Assembly: GCF_963668165.1 (NCBI RefSeq)
Contig: NZ_OY764212.1
Coordinates: forward strand, 310,001 to 374,000
Length of the DNA: 64,000 nt
Reading direction: 5' to 3'
DNA from: Marispirochaeta sp.
GTDB taxonomy: Bacteria > Spirochaetota > Spirochaetia > JC444 > Marispirochaetaceae
In this document: positions 44,225-54,338 of the stretch, in pieces
Numbering within the stretch: position 1 is the first letter of the stretch
Layout of the letters: each line of letters begins with the position of its first letter
The notes under the pieces: model-generated
The model's input: the letters and a program-made list of their open reading frames with translations, nothing else
The model's database searches: none
What the model was told of the DNA's origin: nothing
Translations under genes and position numbers: made by a program

Positions 44225-45521
44225 AATAGCCTGGGTCCTCTTTATGGCTCGGCGTTACCTCAAAGAACGGCGTTCAAGCAAGGGGCCGGCGGCAGGGGTT
44301 CTTTCCACCGCCGGTATTGCCCTGGGGGTTGTTACACTGGTAGTTGTAATCGGTGTCATGAACGGGTTCCAACTGGGGTTCATCGAGGATATTCTGGAAA
44401 TCCGCTCCTACGATCTGCAGGTGTCCTCTCTGGATCTGCAAACAGCCTCCGCAGCCGCGGAAAAGGCCCGGTCGGTTTCCGCGGTACGGGCGGCACTGCC
44501 CTTCATTGAGACGCAAACCCTTGTACAGGGACGTTTCAGCGAATTTGAGGCCGCAGCATTGCGGGGTATCCCGGCAAACGCCGGTGAGCTGGACCCTGGA
44601 TTGGTACAGCAGCTGTCCGTGGACCAGGGAGATTTTAACCTTGCGGAGGGACTTGTTCTCGGCAGGGAGCTTGCCAGGGCCCTGGGAGTCCGGATCGGCG
44701 ATACAGTCACCCTGGCGGCTCTTACCGGTGAGGGCTTCGCGGGGCTTGTGCCCTCATCCCGGGAGCTTCCGGTAACAGGGACCTTTCACAGCGGATTCTA
44801 TGAATACGACCGGGGCCTTGTTTTTACCTCTCTGGAGATAATCAGAGATCTGGCTTCCGTGAACGATCGTCCCGCCGTGGGAATCAAACTCAAAAACAGA
44901 TACCGCATCGACGCTGCCCTGGATACTCTGAAAAATGAATTTGACTCTGTTGCGGGATACCAGGAACAGGGTCCGGAAATTGTCTCGTGGCGAGAGAGTA
45001 ACCGAGCTTTCTTCGGCGCCTTGCGTATGGAAAAGCTCATTATGTCGCTGCTGATCGGGGTTATGTTTCTGGTTACAGCAGGAAACATCTACCACTCTTT
45101 GCGCAGAGGCGTGCAGGAAAAACGCACTGCCATTGCGGTTCTGCGGGCTCTCGGCGGGGGCAGGAGAGAGATCCAGCTCATTTTTGTGCTGGAGGGGGGG
45201 CTTATGGGGCTCGCCGGGACCTTCTGGGGACTATCCCTTGGGCTTCTACTGGTAAACCATATTAACAGACTGTTTGTCCTGCTGGAAATCCTGTCCGAAT
45301 GGACAGCAGGGCTGCTGAATACGCTCTTCGGGATTGATGCCCTGGGGGGGCTTGCAATTACACCGGCCGCGTTTTACATGTCCGAGGTTCCCGTTCGTAT
45401 TCTTCCTCTGGAGATTTTCCTGATTGCCTTTTTTGCTCTCTTTGTCTCCCTTTTTTCCGCCTGGGGGGCCTCCAGGGATATTGCCGGCATGAACCCAAGC
45501 ACAATACTGAGGTATGAATAA
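44217..45521 (+). CDS. LolC/LolE-type lipoprotein exporter permease
   Basis: 434 residues in the LolCE/FtsX (MacB-like) arrangement: N-terminal helix (ARRYLKERRSSKG then GIALGVVTLVVVIGVMNGF), a large periplasmic domain (~45-265), then three helices. The segment RTAIAVLRALGGGRREIQLIFVLEGGLMGLAG is the FtsX-domain hallmark that contacts the ATPase. With LolD and the second permease it would extract lipoproteins from the inner membrane. The start overlaps the preceding gene by 8 bp. Confidence 0.85.
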   Translation: MNRIAWVLFMARRYLKERRSSKGPAAGVLSTAGIALGVVTLVVVIGVMNGFQLGFIEDILEIRSYDLQVSSLDLQTASAAAEKARSVSAVRAALPFIETQTLVQGRFSEFEAAALRGIPANAGELDPGLVQQLSVDQGDFNLAEGLVLGRELARALGVRIGDTVTLAALTGEGFAGLVPSSRELPVTGTFHSGFYEYDRGLVFTSLEIIRDLASVNDRPAVGIKLKNRYRIDAALDTLKNEFDSVAGYQEQGPEIVSWRESNRAFFGALRMEKLIMSLLIGVMFLVTAGNIYHSLRRGVQEKRTAIAVLRALGGGRREIQLIFVLEGGLMGLAGTFWGLSLGLLLVNHINRLFVLLEILSEWTAGLLNTLFGIDALGGLAITPAAFYMSEVPVRILPLEIFLIAFFALFVSLFSAWGASRDIAGMNPSTILRYE

Positions 45522-46195
45522 TGGAACTACTGCGATTAGAGGGAGTCACTAAACGCTATATCTCCGGAGCTGAAGTACTGACTATTCTGGACGGGATCGA
45601 TCTTTCGATACCAGCCGGCAGTGTTACGGTTTTTACCGGGGAGAGCGGATCGGGAAAAAGCACTCTGCTGAATATTGTCGGAGCTCTGGATTCCCCGGAT
45701 GCAGGAAAAATCCTGGTAGACGGCATCCAGGTTGATCAGCTGGCCGAGATCGGGATAAACCGCTATCGTGCCGAGACTATCGGTTTTGTGTTTCAGTTTC
45801 ACTATCTGCTCGAAGGCTTTACTGCCCTTGAGAACACGATGCTCCCCGCCTTTATGCGGGGCCTGTCCATGGGCGAGGCCAGAGAAAAGGCACGGGCCCT
45901 GCTCTTCCGGGTGGGACTTGAGAAGCGTCTCGACCATACGCCTTCCATGCTTTCCGGAGGAGAACGTCAGCGTGTAGCCCTGGCACGGGCCCTGATAAAC
46001 GATCCAAAGCTGCTTCTGGCGGATGAGCCAACGGGTAACCTGGACGAAGGCAATACCGGGCGGGTCAAGGAGCTCCTCTTTTCCCTTGTCAGGGATATGG
46101 GCAAAACCCTGCTCCTTGTAACTCACGAAACTGCCCTGATTCCCGAAGGAGACCGGGCATACCGGCTGCACGCCGGCAAGCTGGAGACACTGTGA
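45521..46195 (+). CDS. lolD: LolD-type ABC transporter ATPase
   Basis: 224 residues. Walker A GESGSGKS, the Q-loop VFQFHYLLEGFTALEN (with LL after FQ, as in LolD/MacB types), ABC signature LSGGERQRVALARAL, Walker B LLLADEPTGNLD and the H-loop THE. It powers lipoprotein release or a related MacB-type process. Its start shares one base with the previous stop, and the next gene begins at its stop (TGATG). Confidence 0.9.
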   Translation: MELLRLEGVTKRYISGAEVLTILDGIDLSIPAGSVTVFTGESGSGKSTLLNIVGALDSPDAGKILVDGIQVDQLAEIGINRYRAETIGFVFQFHYLLEGFTALENTMLPAFMRGLSMGEAREKARALLFRVGLEKRLDHTPSMLSGGERQRVALARALINDPKLLLADEPTGNLDEGNTGRVKELLFSLVRDMGKTLLLVTHETALIPEGDRAYRLHAGKLETL

Positions 46196-47481
46196 TGCTG
46201 CCTGCGCCTTTCATGATTGCCCGGCGCCTGGTATTTCGCCGGGAACGGCGTATAAGCTCTCATCTGAAAGGGACGGTTTTGGGGATCTCCCTTTCCCTGA
46301 TTCCCCTTGTGCTGGTTATGATTGTCTCTGCCGGAATGATCAAAGGCATTACCGCCCGTTTTCTGGAGCTGGGGACCTATCATCTGCAGGCCCGCAGCTA
46401 TAACGAGGATACCCCCTGGCATGAGACCGCGGAAAAACTCGCGGCAGAGCCGGCAATAAAGGGGGCTTTTCCTGTTATACAGGGACTCGGTATGCTCTAT
46501 TCTCCAGAGGGAAGAGTAGGAATAAATCTTAAAGGATTTGATGCGGAAATGTGGGAACAGGACCGCGGTTTTCGGGACTTTATGATTGTAGAAGCCGGAG
46601 AGTTTGACCTTGGCGATCCTGACGGGATTGTCGTAACCTCCGGTGTCGCAGAATCCCTGGGTATTGCAATAGGCGATAAGGTAAAGCTGCTCACCTCACG
46701 GACATCCTCGTCCGGGGCCCTTTTCCTGAGACCCAGCTTCTTTACCCTGAAGGGGATCTGTTCCACCGGTTATTATGAACTTGATGCCCTTACCGCGTAT
46801 ATTCCCTTCAGCCGGGCGGATTCAATTCTTAAGGGGCAGGGGACCCGCTATATCGGGATGAAGGTTGAAGACCCTTTTTCCGGCATCCGGGAGATTAAGG
46901 GACGCCTTGCCCGGAAGCTTGGCATGGAGTGGTATCTTCTGGACTGGCAGGAGCTTCAGCGGCCAATGTACAGCTCCTTTGAAACTTCACGCAATCTGAT
47001 TCTGCTGATCATGGCTCTCATTGTCCTGGTGGCCACCTTGAATATCTCCGCGACTTTAAGCATGCTGGTCTTGGAAAACCAGGAGCAGATTGCTATTCTA
47101 AAGGCCACCGGCAGTTCCGGTTTCCAGATTGGCCTTATATTCGTTCTGGCGGGGTTTCTGACCGGACTGGCCGGGGTTGTTCCCGGACTTGCCCTGGGAC
47201 TCCTGTTAGCGGTAAACATTAATGGAATCATCTCGTTTATCGAGAACAGTATGAATTTCACGGCCATGCTGATAAACAGACTGTCGCCCTTCTCAGCTGC
47301 TCCGGTTTCACTGGACCTTTTCGATTCGAGTTATTACCTTGAGACGATCCCGGTGGAGCTTGATCCTGTCTCCCTGTGGCTGGCAGTACTCTTTACCTTT
47401 GCTGTTGCAATAGCGGCTGCACTGATTCCTGCCCTGCGGGCAGCCTCATTAAAGCCGATGGAGATCCTGCGGCGGCGCTGA
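46195..47481 (+). CDS. Second LolC/LolE-type permease
   Basis: About 428 residues from ATG 46195; GTG 46192 is in frame just before. Four hydrophobic segments surround a periplasmic domain. EQIAILKATGSSGFQIGLIFVLAGFLTGLAG is the FtsX hallmark. It is a paralogue of the protein at 44217, so the transporter is probably a heterodimer with LolD, like LolCDE. The unit spans 44217-47481. Confidence 0.85.
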   Translation: MLPAPFMIARRLVFRRERRISSHLKGTVLGISLSLIPLVLVMIVSAGMIKGITARFLELGTYHLQARSYNEDTPWHETAEKLAAEPAIKGAFPVIQGLGMLYSPEGRVGINLKGFDAEMWEQDRGFRDFMIVEAGEFDLGDPDGIVVTSGVAESLGIAIGDKVKLLTSRTSSSGALFLRPSFFTLKGICSTGYYELDALTAYIPFSRADSILKGQGTRYIGMKVEDPFSGIREIKGRLARKLGMEWYLLDWQELQRPMYSSFETSRNLILLIMALIVLVATLNISATLSMLVLENQEQIAILKATGSSGFQIGLIFVLAGFLTGLAGVVPGLALGLLLAVNINGIISFIENSMNFTAMLINRLSPFSAAPVSLDLFDSSYYLETIPVELDPVSLWLAVLFTFAVAIAAALIPALRAASLKPMEILRRR

Positions 47482-47578
47482 GCGGCTGCGGCGAAATATA
47501 AAACACGGTAGAAATAATGAAAAATATCACTATACTATTATTAGGAACATTAGATGCATGAGAAGGGAGGATGACGGT

Positions 47579-48079
47579 ATGAAATGTGAACTGTGCAAAG
47601 AGAACGATGCTGTTATCCATATTCAGCAGATCGTCGGGAACGAAGCCAAAGAGATACATCTGTGTGAGAAATGCGCCCATGAAAACGGAATCTCTTCTAA
47701 CAGCGACAAGATAGAACTGTCCCTGAACGAGCTTTTGAACGGACTTATCGACTTTTCCTCCCGGCCAAAAGGGCAGGATACCTGTTCGACCTGCGGGACC
47801 CGGCTGAAGGATTTCAGGAAAACCGGAATGGTAGGCTGTTCAGACTGTTATACCAGCTTTCGGGACGAAATAGTCAGTTATCTGGAAGAATCTGTGGGTA
47901 CGGTAAAGCACCTGGGGAAGTATCCGAATAAACTGAAGGCCTACAAGGCCCTTCTTGTAGACAAGGAAATCCTGAAAAAACGGCTGGAAGAGGCTGTGGC
48001 CGGAGAAGACTACGAAACCGCCGCCTCTATTCGGGATCGAATACAGTCTCTCGAAACCGCCGACGGAGGGGAAGGGTGA
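47579..48079 (+). CDS. mcsA: McsA, activator of protein arginine kinase
   Basis: About 166 residues from ATG 47579 (GGGAGG eight bases upstream), which starts directly with MKCELCKE. Zinc-binding CxxC pairs: CELC, CEKC, then CSTCG and CSDC. The C-terminal UVR motif (DYETAASIRDRIQSLE) follows. It activates the McsB kinase and adapts substrates to ClpC. A TATACT at 47531-47536 could be a -10 element, but no good -35 is evident. No CtsR gene or obvious CtsR box is seen. Confidence 0.92.
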   Translation: MKCELCKENDAVIHIQQIVGNEAKEIHLCEKCAHENGISSNSDKIELSLNELLNGLIDFSSRPKGQDTCSTCGTRLKDFRKTGMVGCSDCYTSFRDEIVSYLEESVGTVKHLGKYPNKLKAYKALLVDKEILKKRLEEAVAGEDYETAASIRDRIQSLETADGGEG

Positions 48080-49140
48080 TCTCTTTTGACAGCACTGCTG
48101 ATTCTCAAGGCTGGTATGCCCAGGCTGGTCCGGATAACGACGTGGTGGTTTCTACGCGTCTGCGTCTCTCGAGGAACCTCTCAGGGCATGCTTTCCCCTC
48201 CCATCTGGACACGGAAGAGGGTGAGACTATCCAGGCAGGAATCAGGAACGCCTTTTCCGGTCTTGGTAAAGAGTATCACTACTGTTCCATGGCCGAACTT
48301 GCACCCATTGAGCGCCGAATGCTCCTGGAGCGGAACCTTATATCCCAGGATTTCAGTCTGCAGACGACAAAATCTGCGGTTCTGCGGGAGGACTTCCGCT
48401 TTTCCGCCATGGTTAACGAGATCGATCATCTGCGAATGTCCCTGATCTTTCCCGGATCCTCCTTATCTGCTCTTTGGAGTGAACTTGACCGGATCGACAT
48501 GCAGCTGGAGAATTCCCTGGATTACGCGGTCTCCCTGGAGTGGGGCTACCTTACTGCCGATGTCAGTAACGTCGGGACCGGCCTTAAAGCTTCGGCGATG
48601 GTGCATCTTCCGGCCCTGGTAGAGACCGGGATGATCGAAAAGGCCCTGAAAGCCGTTGTTCAACTCGGCTATTCGGTTAAAGGCTTTTTTTCCGATACTG
48701 AAAACAGCCTTGGATACCTGTATCAGATAGCGAATTCCGTATCAATTGGAGAAAATGAAGAGGATTTACTGAGAAAACTTGATGGTGTGGTCAATCAATT
48801 GGTACATTATGAGAGGACGGCACGGGAAGAGATTCTTAAAAAGGACCGCCTGGCCATGGAGGACAAAATCTTCCGGGCCCTGGGAACTCTTCTCTATTGC
48901 CGGATCATAGAATCCAAGGAGGCTATCGATGCCTTGAACCTTGTACGGTTCGGCATTGAGTGTGATATGATTTCGTTACCCATAGCTGCGGTTACTTCTC
49001 TTCTTTTCCTCAGTCAGAAATCTCATGTGCAGCGATTGATGGAAAAGGATAAAGCGCAAAATACCTCCGTGGACGCCTACCGCGCCACGATTATACGTGA
49101 AACCTTAAGCAGTAAGATGGCAGGAGGATGGAATGTTTAA
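48076..49140 (+). CDS. mcsB: McsB protein arginine kinase with atypical active-site motifs
   Basis: 354 residues, the normal size. Phosphagen-kinase features are kept: VVVSTRLRLSRNL near 23-34, LIFPG, VGTGLKASAMVHLPAL. Three catalytic positions differ from the family pattern as I recall it: NEEDH is NEIDH (114-118), the reactive Cys of SCPTN is Asp in ADVSN (161-165), and GEG is SDT (206-208). It would phosphorylate arginines to tag proteins for ClpC, but activity may be changed. GTG start with GGAGGGG upstream, overlapping mcsA; it also overlaps clpC by 8 bp. Confidence 0.88.
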   Translation: MISFDSTADSQGWYAQAGPDNDVVVSTRLRLSRNLSGHAFPSHLDTEEGETIQAGIRNAFSGLGKEYHYCSMAELAPIERRMLLERNLISQDFSLQTTKSAVLREDFRFSAMVNEIDHLRMSLIFPGSSLSALWSELDRIDMQLENSLDYAVSLEWGYLTADVSNVGTGLKASAMVHLPALVETGMIEKALKAVVQLGYSVKGFFSDTENSLGYLYQIANSVSIGENEEDLLRKLDGVVNQLVHYERTAREEILKKDRLAMEDKIFRALGTLLYCRIIESKEAIDALNLVRFGIECDMISLPIAAVTSLLFLSQKSHVQRLMEKDKAQNTSVDAYRATIIRETLSSKMAGGWNV

Positions 49141-51634
49141 AGGCTTGACCCAACGGGCCCAGCGTTTATTGACAATCTTCGCCCAGGAAGAGGCAAAACG
49201 GTTTCATTCCGACAAGCTTCTGCCGGAGCATATTATCCTTGCCCTCTTAAAAGACGGAGAGGGCGTAGGCTATAAGGCCCTGAAGGAATTGAAAGTAGAC
49301 CCGGTGGAACTGCAGCTTGAGATTGAAAAGAGTATTCCCAAGCGGCATACGGGTTTTATTCTCGGGGATGTCCCTCCGTCCAAGCGGGGCAAGAAGATGC
49401 TCGAGGACAGTGCTGAAGAGGCCCGCAATCTGGGCCATGAGTATATTGGTACTGAGCATCTTCTGCTCGCCGCGGCCAGAGAGACCGGCAGCGTGGTTGC
49501 CCGGACCCTGGCCAAGTACAATGTAAACGTTGACGCCCTGCGCTCATCTATTACCGATCTCTCCGGTTCCAGCGCTGCCCAGCAGGCACAGGCGCGAAAG
49601 AGTTCCTCCGCGGGACAGCAGAAACGGACCCAGCAGCATCCAAAAAAGGCAACCCCGACTCTGGACGAATTTTCCAGAGATTTAACGGACTACGCTGTGC
49701 AGAAGAAGCTGGACCCGGTTATCGGCAGGGATGACGAAATTGAACGGGTTATCCAGATCCTTGCACGGCGCACAAAAAATAACCCTGTACTCATAGGTGA
49801 ACCAGGAGTAGGCAAGACGGCGATTGTCGAAGGGCTGGCCCAGCGCATAACCGACGGGACTGCTCCTGAAGTATTAATAGACAAACGGGTTGTGACCCTC
49901 GATCTGGCCTCGCTGATTGCCGGGACAAAGTATCGGGGAGAGTTTGAAGACCGCCTGAAGAGGGTCATGAAGGAGATCCTCAGCGCTGCGAATGTCATTC
50001 TGTTTATCGACGAGCTGCATACCATTATCGGGGCCGGCGGAGCGGAAGGTGCAATTGACGCCTCCAACATGCTGAAACCCGCCCTTTCCCGGGGCGAACT
50101 GCAGTGCATCGGTGCCACCACTCTGAATGAGTACAAGAAGTACATCGAGAAAGACGCGGCCCTAGAGCGGCGCTTTCAGATGATCTATGTCAAAGAACCG
50201 ACGGTTGATGAGACCATTGAGATACTGCGGGGTATTAAGCGGCAGTACGAAGATCATCATAATGTCATCTACACCGACCAGGCCATTGAGACCGCTGTCA
50301 ACCTGTCACACCGTTATATAATCGAACGCTTCCTGCCCGACAAAGCCATTGATCTGATTGACGAAGCGGGCAGCCATAAGCGCATCCGGAACAGTGTCCG
50401 GCCTTCCGAGTTATCCGAACTGGAACTGGAAATAGAACGGCTTACTCAGGAGAAGATCAACCTGGTGAACAACCAGGACTACGAGCGTGCCGCCTCGCTG
50501 CGGGATACGGTGCGGCAGTTGAAAGGGCAGGTGGAAGAGCTGAAAAAGGGCTGGAAGGACAGTCTCAGGTCTGAGCGCAATATTGTCGATTCCGAAGATA
50601 TTCACGCCATCATAGCCCGTATTACGGGGATTCCTGTTTCCCGCCTGGCCCAGAGCGAGTCGGAGAAACTCCTCGATATAGAGTCTGAACTCCACAAGAC
50701 GGTTATCGGTCAGGATGATGCAATCAGGGTTATCGCTTCGGCTATCCGCCGTTCCAGAACCGGCTTAAGTTCGCCAAAACGTCCGCTGGGGTCTTTTGTC
50801 TTCCTCGGCCCCACGGGAGTGGGGAAATCTCTTCTGGCCAAGACCCTGGCGGTTTTCCTCTTTGGAGACGAGAACTCCCTGATCCGTATTGATATGTCGG
50901 ATTTTATGGAAAAGCATAATGTCTCCCGGCTTGTTGGAGCACCTCCGGGATACGTGGGCTACGAAGAAGGGGGAATCCTTACCGAAAAAATCAGGCGCCG
51001 TCCGTACAGCGTTATTTTGCTGGATGAGATCGAAAAAGCACATCCGGACGTCTTCAATATCCTGCTTCAGGTACTGGAGGAGGGCGAGCTGCAGGATAAT
51101 CTGGGACATAAGGTATCCTTCCGCAACACCGTGCTGATCATGACCTCCAATGCAGGAGCCAGGGAGATTACCCGGGAAGCGGGCCTTGGTTTCAGGGCGG
51201 ACGAGGGGATCATGGACTATTCCGAGATTAAAACCTCCGCCATGACCGAGTTGAAGCGTTTTTTCCGGCCCGAGTTTATTAACCGTGTGGACGAGATCGT
51301 AGTATTCCACAGCCTCAGCCGCGCCCAGGTTTCGATAATATTTGATATCCTGGTGGACGAAGTACGTCTCCGGCTGCTTGAGATGAATATCTTTCTGGAG
51401 ATCAGTAAAAAGGCCAAGGATCTGCTGCTTGATAAAGGCTACGATGTCAAGTTCGGCGCGCGGCCCATGCGCAGGATTATTCAGAAAGAGCTGGAAGATC
51501 CTCTGTCCCTGGAGATTTTAAAGGGTAAGTGCGCTTCCGGCAACGTTATTCAGGTGACCGTCCGGAACGACAAGATTTTCTTCCGGGTCAAGACCCAGAA
51601 AAAGCTTCCTGCGCCTGCGGAAGTAGTCAATTGA
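49133..51634 (+). CDS. clpC: ClpC AAA+ unfoldase
   Basis: 833 residues. Two Clp N-terminal repeats (1-145), a Gln/Lys-rich linker, the first AAA+ module ([18 protein letters not shown]), the ClpC-type middle domain with a UVR-like segment ([23 protein letters not shown]), and the second module ([20 protein letters not shown]). The C-terminal D2-small domain ends in [19 protein letters not shown]. It unfolds proteins for ClpP; McsA/McsB in the same operon act as adaptor and tagging kinase. Located last in the mcsA-mcsB-clpC unit. Confidence 0.96.
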   Translation: MFKGLTQRAQRLLTIFAQEEAKRFHSDKLLPEHIILALLKDGEGVGYKALKELKVDPVELQLEIEKSIPKRHTGFILGDVPPSKRGKKMLEDSAEEARNLGHEYIGTEHLLLAAARETGSVVARTLAKYNVNVDALRSSITDLSGSSAAQQAQARKSSSAGQQKRTQQHPKKATPTLDEFSRDLTDYAVQKKLDPVIGRDDEIERVIQILARRTKNNPVLIGEPGVGKTAIVEGLAQRITDGTAPEVLIDKRVVTLDLASLIAGTKYRGEFEDRLKRVMKEILSAANVILFIDELHTIIGAGGAEGAIDASNMLKPALSRGELQCIGATTLNEYKKYIEKDAALERRFQMIYVKEPTVDETIEILRGIKRQYEDHHNVIYTDQAIETAVNLSHRYIIERFLPDKAIDLIDEAGSHKRIRNSVRPSELSELELEIERLTQEKINLVNNQDYERAASLRDTVRQLKGQVEELKKGWKDSLRSERNIVDSEDIHAIIARITGIPVSRLAQSESEKLLDIESELHKTVIGQDDAIRVIASAIRRSRTGLSSPKRPLGSFVFLGPTGVGKSLLAKTLAVFLFGDENSLIRIDMSDFMEKHNVSRLVGAPPGYVGYEEGGILTEKIRRRPYSVILLDEIEKAHPDVFNILLQVLEEGELQDNLGHKVSFRNTVLIMTSNAGAREITREAGLGFRADEGIMDYSEIKTSAMTELKRFFRPEFINRVDEIVVFHSLSRAQVSIIFDILVDEVRLRLLEMNIFLEISKKAKDLLLDKGYDVKFGARPMRRIIQKELEDPLSLEILKGKCASGNVIQVTVRNDKIFFRVKTQKKLPAPAEVVN

Positions 51635-51666
51635 TCATTCATACCGCGGCACAGGAGTAGTTTCTG

Positions 51667-52293
51667 GTGGAAGGTTTCTTTAATTTTTATACTCCCAAAC
51701 AGGAGGAGCTTCCTTTTGGAGAAGCTAGTTTCTGCGCTCTCGACTTTGAGACCACCGGACTGTATCCCGGTACAGATTCTATCATTGAAGCCGGGGCTGT
51801 AATCTATCGCGGCGGCAAAGAGATTGATTCCTTTCAGACCTTTGTCAGGCCGGCCGGGAATATTCCCGCTGCCGCCACAGCCGTTCACGGAATAGACGAT
51901 GGTATGGTGGCAGATGCCCCGGAACTTGAAAAGGTCTTCCCCGGGCTTCTTGATTTTCTCGACGGGACGGTGCTTGTAGGGCACAATATAAACTTTGATC
52001 TCTCCTTTCTCGATACCGGATGCCGGCGCTGCGGTCACCGGATGCCATCTGCACCGGGAATCGATACCTGCAGTTTTGCCCGGTCGGTCCTGAAAGGAGA
52101 GTCCAGCTACAGTCTTGAAAATCTTAGCCTGCGCTACGGACTGGGAAACGGTAAGCATCACCGCGCCCTGGACGATGCCCGCTGCTGTATCGGACTTTTG
52201 CACCTGATTGTTGACCGTATTCCCGACGGTACCTCCATGAAGACCGCCGATATTATACGACGCTCCAGGACCCGGCCCTATAATCCGCGCTGA
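51667..52293 (+). CDS. DnaQ-like DEDDh 3'-5' exonuclease
   Basis: 208 residues from GTG with AGGAG about 9 bases upstream. Exo I LDFETTG, Exo II GHNINFDLSFL and Exo III HHRALDDARC are all intact, so the nuclease should be active. It resembles the proofreading epsilon subunit or PolC-type exonuclease domain, though the first 20 residues are unusual. Could serve as DNA polymerase III proofreader or in RNA or repair work. It follows clpC by 32 bp. Confidence 0.85.
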   Translation: MEGFFNFYTPKQEELPFGEASFCALDFETTGLYPGTDSIIEAGAVIYRGGKEIDSFQTFVRPAGNIPAAATAVHGIDDGMVADAPELEKVFPGLLDFLDGTVLVGHNINFDLSFLDTGCRRCGHRMPSAPGIDTCSFARSVLKGESSYSLENLSLRYGLGNGKHHRALDDARCCIGLLHLIVDRIPDGTSMKTADIIRRSRTRPYNPR

Positions 52294-52337
52294 AATGCCG
52301 TCGTGTCTTCTCACAGGCCTCCTTTTATGGTAGGTTC

Positions 52338-53276
52338 ATGCCTGCTATGAATCTTGAAGCTTTTATACTCGGCAGCGGGGGTATGATGCCCCTGCCTTCG
52401 CGCCATCTGACATCTGTATTGTTGCGAAAAGACGGTGATCTTCTTTTATTTGACTGCGGTGAAGGAACCCAGGTCTCCCTGCGGAAGCTGAACCTTCGCT
52501 GGAAAAAGATCTCTGCAATTTTTATTTCCCATACCCATGCGGACCATGTTACCGGTTTGCCGGGCATTTTAATGCTTTCATCTCAGGTCGACCGTGATGA
52601 ACCTCTTTATATCTACGGACCTCCCAGAATCCGGGAATATGTGGAGGCTAATCGTCGGGTGCTGGATATGTATATAAATTACGAAATAAAGGTCTGCGAG
52701 TTCACCGAAGGCGGAAAGGTGTTTGCGGGCAAGGACTTTTCGGTTGCAAGTTTTCCACTGGAACATACAAAACCCTGTTTTGGCTATACTCTGGAAGAAG
52801 CCCCGCGGCCCGGGATCTTTTATCCCGAAAAGGCCCGGGAGCTTGGGGTTCCTGTAGGACCGCTCTGGGCAACCCTGCAGGAGGGAAACCCGGTCCGTAA
52901 TATACAAGGTGACCTGGTTAATCCTTCCCAGGTAATGGGTGCCCCCCGAAAAGGGCGTAAATTCAGTTACATGACAGATACTGTATACCGTGACGATATT
53001 GCTGCCCGGGTTTCTGATTCCGATCTGCTGATCTGCGAAGGTATGTTTGCCTCGGATCTGGAAGAGAGTGCCCGGGAAAAGAAGCATCTTACCGCTGCGC
53101 AGGCGGCGACCATTGCCAGGGATGCAGGGGGGGTCAAACGGCTGGGACTGATACACTACAGTCCCCGCTACGGAAAACGGGAACTGCGGAAACTTAAAGA
53201 AGAGGCACGGGAGATCTTTCCGGAGTCTTTTCTTACCAGGGACCAGCAGATCCTGGAAATACCAAATGAGGACTAG
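52338..53276 (+). CDS. rnz: Ribonuclease Z (tRNA 3' endonuclease)
   Basis: 312 residues of the metallo-beta-lactamase fold. The metal-binding motif reads SHTHADHVTGLPG rather than the common SHLHGDH, but keeps H-x-H-x-D-H. FDCGEGTQVSLRK and FSYMTDT with a downstream SDLLICEGMF and LIHYSPRY complete the set. It cuts tRNA precursors 3' of the discriminator base. Starts at ATG 52338; an alternative ATG is at 52347. Confidence 0.92.
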   Translation: MPAMNLEAFILGSGGMMPLPSRHLTSVLLRKDGDLLLFDCGEGTQVSLRKLNLRWKKISAIFISHTHADHVTGLPGILMLSSQVDRDEPLYIYGPPRIREYVEANRRVLDMYINYEIKVCEFTEGGKVFAGKDFSVASFPLEHTKPCFGYTLEEAPRPGIFYPEKARELGVPVGPLWATLQEGNPVRNIQGDLVNPSQVMGAPRKGRKFSYMTDTVYRDDIAARVSDSDLLICEGMFASDLEESAREKKHLTAAQAATIARDAGGVKRLGLIHYSPRYGKRELRKLKEEAREIFPESFLTRDQQILEIPNED

Positions 53277-53282
53277 GCGTAT

Positions 53283-54257
53283 TCAGCATTCCGCTAAAAG
53301 GGCACGGTATTTTTCAGGGTCCGCCCGGAATCCAAAAATAGCACGCTCGTCGTCCCGCCTTGATTTTTTGAGTGCCGATCCAGCTTCTGTAAGCAGAAGT
53401 TCCGGATCCAGGAGACGCCCGCCTCTGGAGCTCAATCCTCCATAAGCGCTAATATCGGGCTTCTTTTTTTCTATCTGTTTACGGAAATCCCTGACTGTTC
53501 GAATGCCGTCATCAAGCTCGGTATTCGGCAGAAGCAGACAGACCTGCGCGGGACCGTATCCATAACAGAGATCCCGAAAGACGAAGAACTGCCGTATATC
53601 CGATGAGACACTATCAAGACCCCGGGCCGGGTCCAGTCCTTCAAACGCAATGATGGCAACTGTAAGGTCCTGGTCAAAGGAGGCCGCCCTTTTAAGCTCC
53701 GACTCCAGCCGCATGGCCAGTTGTTCCTTCGGCATAAGTTCCGACCCATGGCCGGGTGCTGTATCGGCGGGAGCAGCTGCAGGGACGGGGGCATTCTGAT
53801 CCTTTGCAGCGGAACGTGGTGCGAAGGCCAGAATAAAGCCGGAAAGAAGTACCGCAGTGCTTGCTGTATAAAGAAGAATCCGCAGGCGGGGCAGAAATTC
53901 TTCGCGGTCAAGAAGGGAGGTCCGGATTCGCAGTACAGCGTCGGGATCCCAGCTGCCCATGGAATACTCATAGGAACCGTTGAACAGGGACAGCAGCGAA
54001 GTAGAAAGGGCTTCCGATCGGTACAGGACCCGCTCGCCCTCTCCGCGCACAAGATCAATGCGCAGGACACCGTCCATATCCTTCCCTTCGGGGGAACCTC
54101 CACTGAGAATCAGCATTGCCAGTTTTGTAACATGCTCCCGATTAAGGTTGTAATTACTGCGGGTAAGCTGCGTAAGATCATACAGGACATAAGTCGTTAC
54201 CGAGACGAGAATAAGAATCATTAATGCGGTGTATGTTTGTACTACAACCTTATTCAT
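53283..54257 (-). CDS. Membrane protein with degenerate GGDEF-like domain
   Basis: About 324 residues from the ATG of MNKVVVQTY (AGGG upstream). Two membrane helices (~7-30 and ~135-155) flank a ~100-residue extracytoplasmic domain. After a Pro/Ala linker, the last ~160 residues have the layout of a GGDEF fold (LKRAASFDQDLTVAIIAFEGLD, FVFRDLCYGYGPAQVCLLLPNT, EAGSALKKSRRDDERAIFGF), but the GGDEF signature is replaced by YGYGP. It is therefore unlikely to make c-di-GMP and may act as a sensor or scaffold. Convergent with rnz (6 bp gap). Confidence 0.65.
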   Translation of the reverse strand: MNKVVVQTYTALMILILVSVTTYVLYDLTQLTRSNYNLNREHVTKLAMLILSGGSPEGKDMDGVLRIDLVRGEGERVLYRSEALSTSLLSLFNGSYEYSMGSWDPDAVLRIRTSLLDREEFLPRLRILLYTASTAVLLSGFILAFAPRSAAKDQNAPVPAAAPADTAPGHGSELMPKEQLAMRLESELKRAASFDQDLTVAIIAFEGLDPARGLDSVSSDIRQFFVFRDLCYGYGPAQVCLLLPNTELDDGIRTVRDFRKQIEKKKPDISAYGGLSSRGGRLLDPELLLTEAGSALKKSRRDDERAIFGFRADPEKYRALLAEC

Positions 54258-54338
54258 AGCCCTATTATACGGGAAATACCGGAAAAGTGAATCTATTAAT
54301 TCTGGTTTTTTCCCTTTTGTTATGGCACAATAGTAGAG

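Noticed and set aside
47482..47578. CtsR-type operator upstream of mcsA
   Set aside because: I looked for the GGTCAAA direct-repeat pattern and did not find it.
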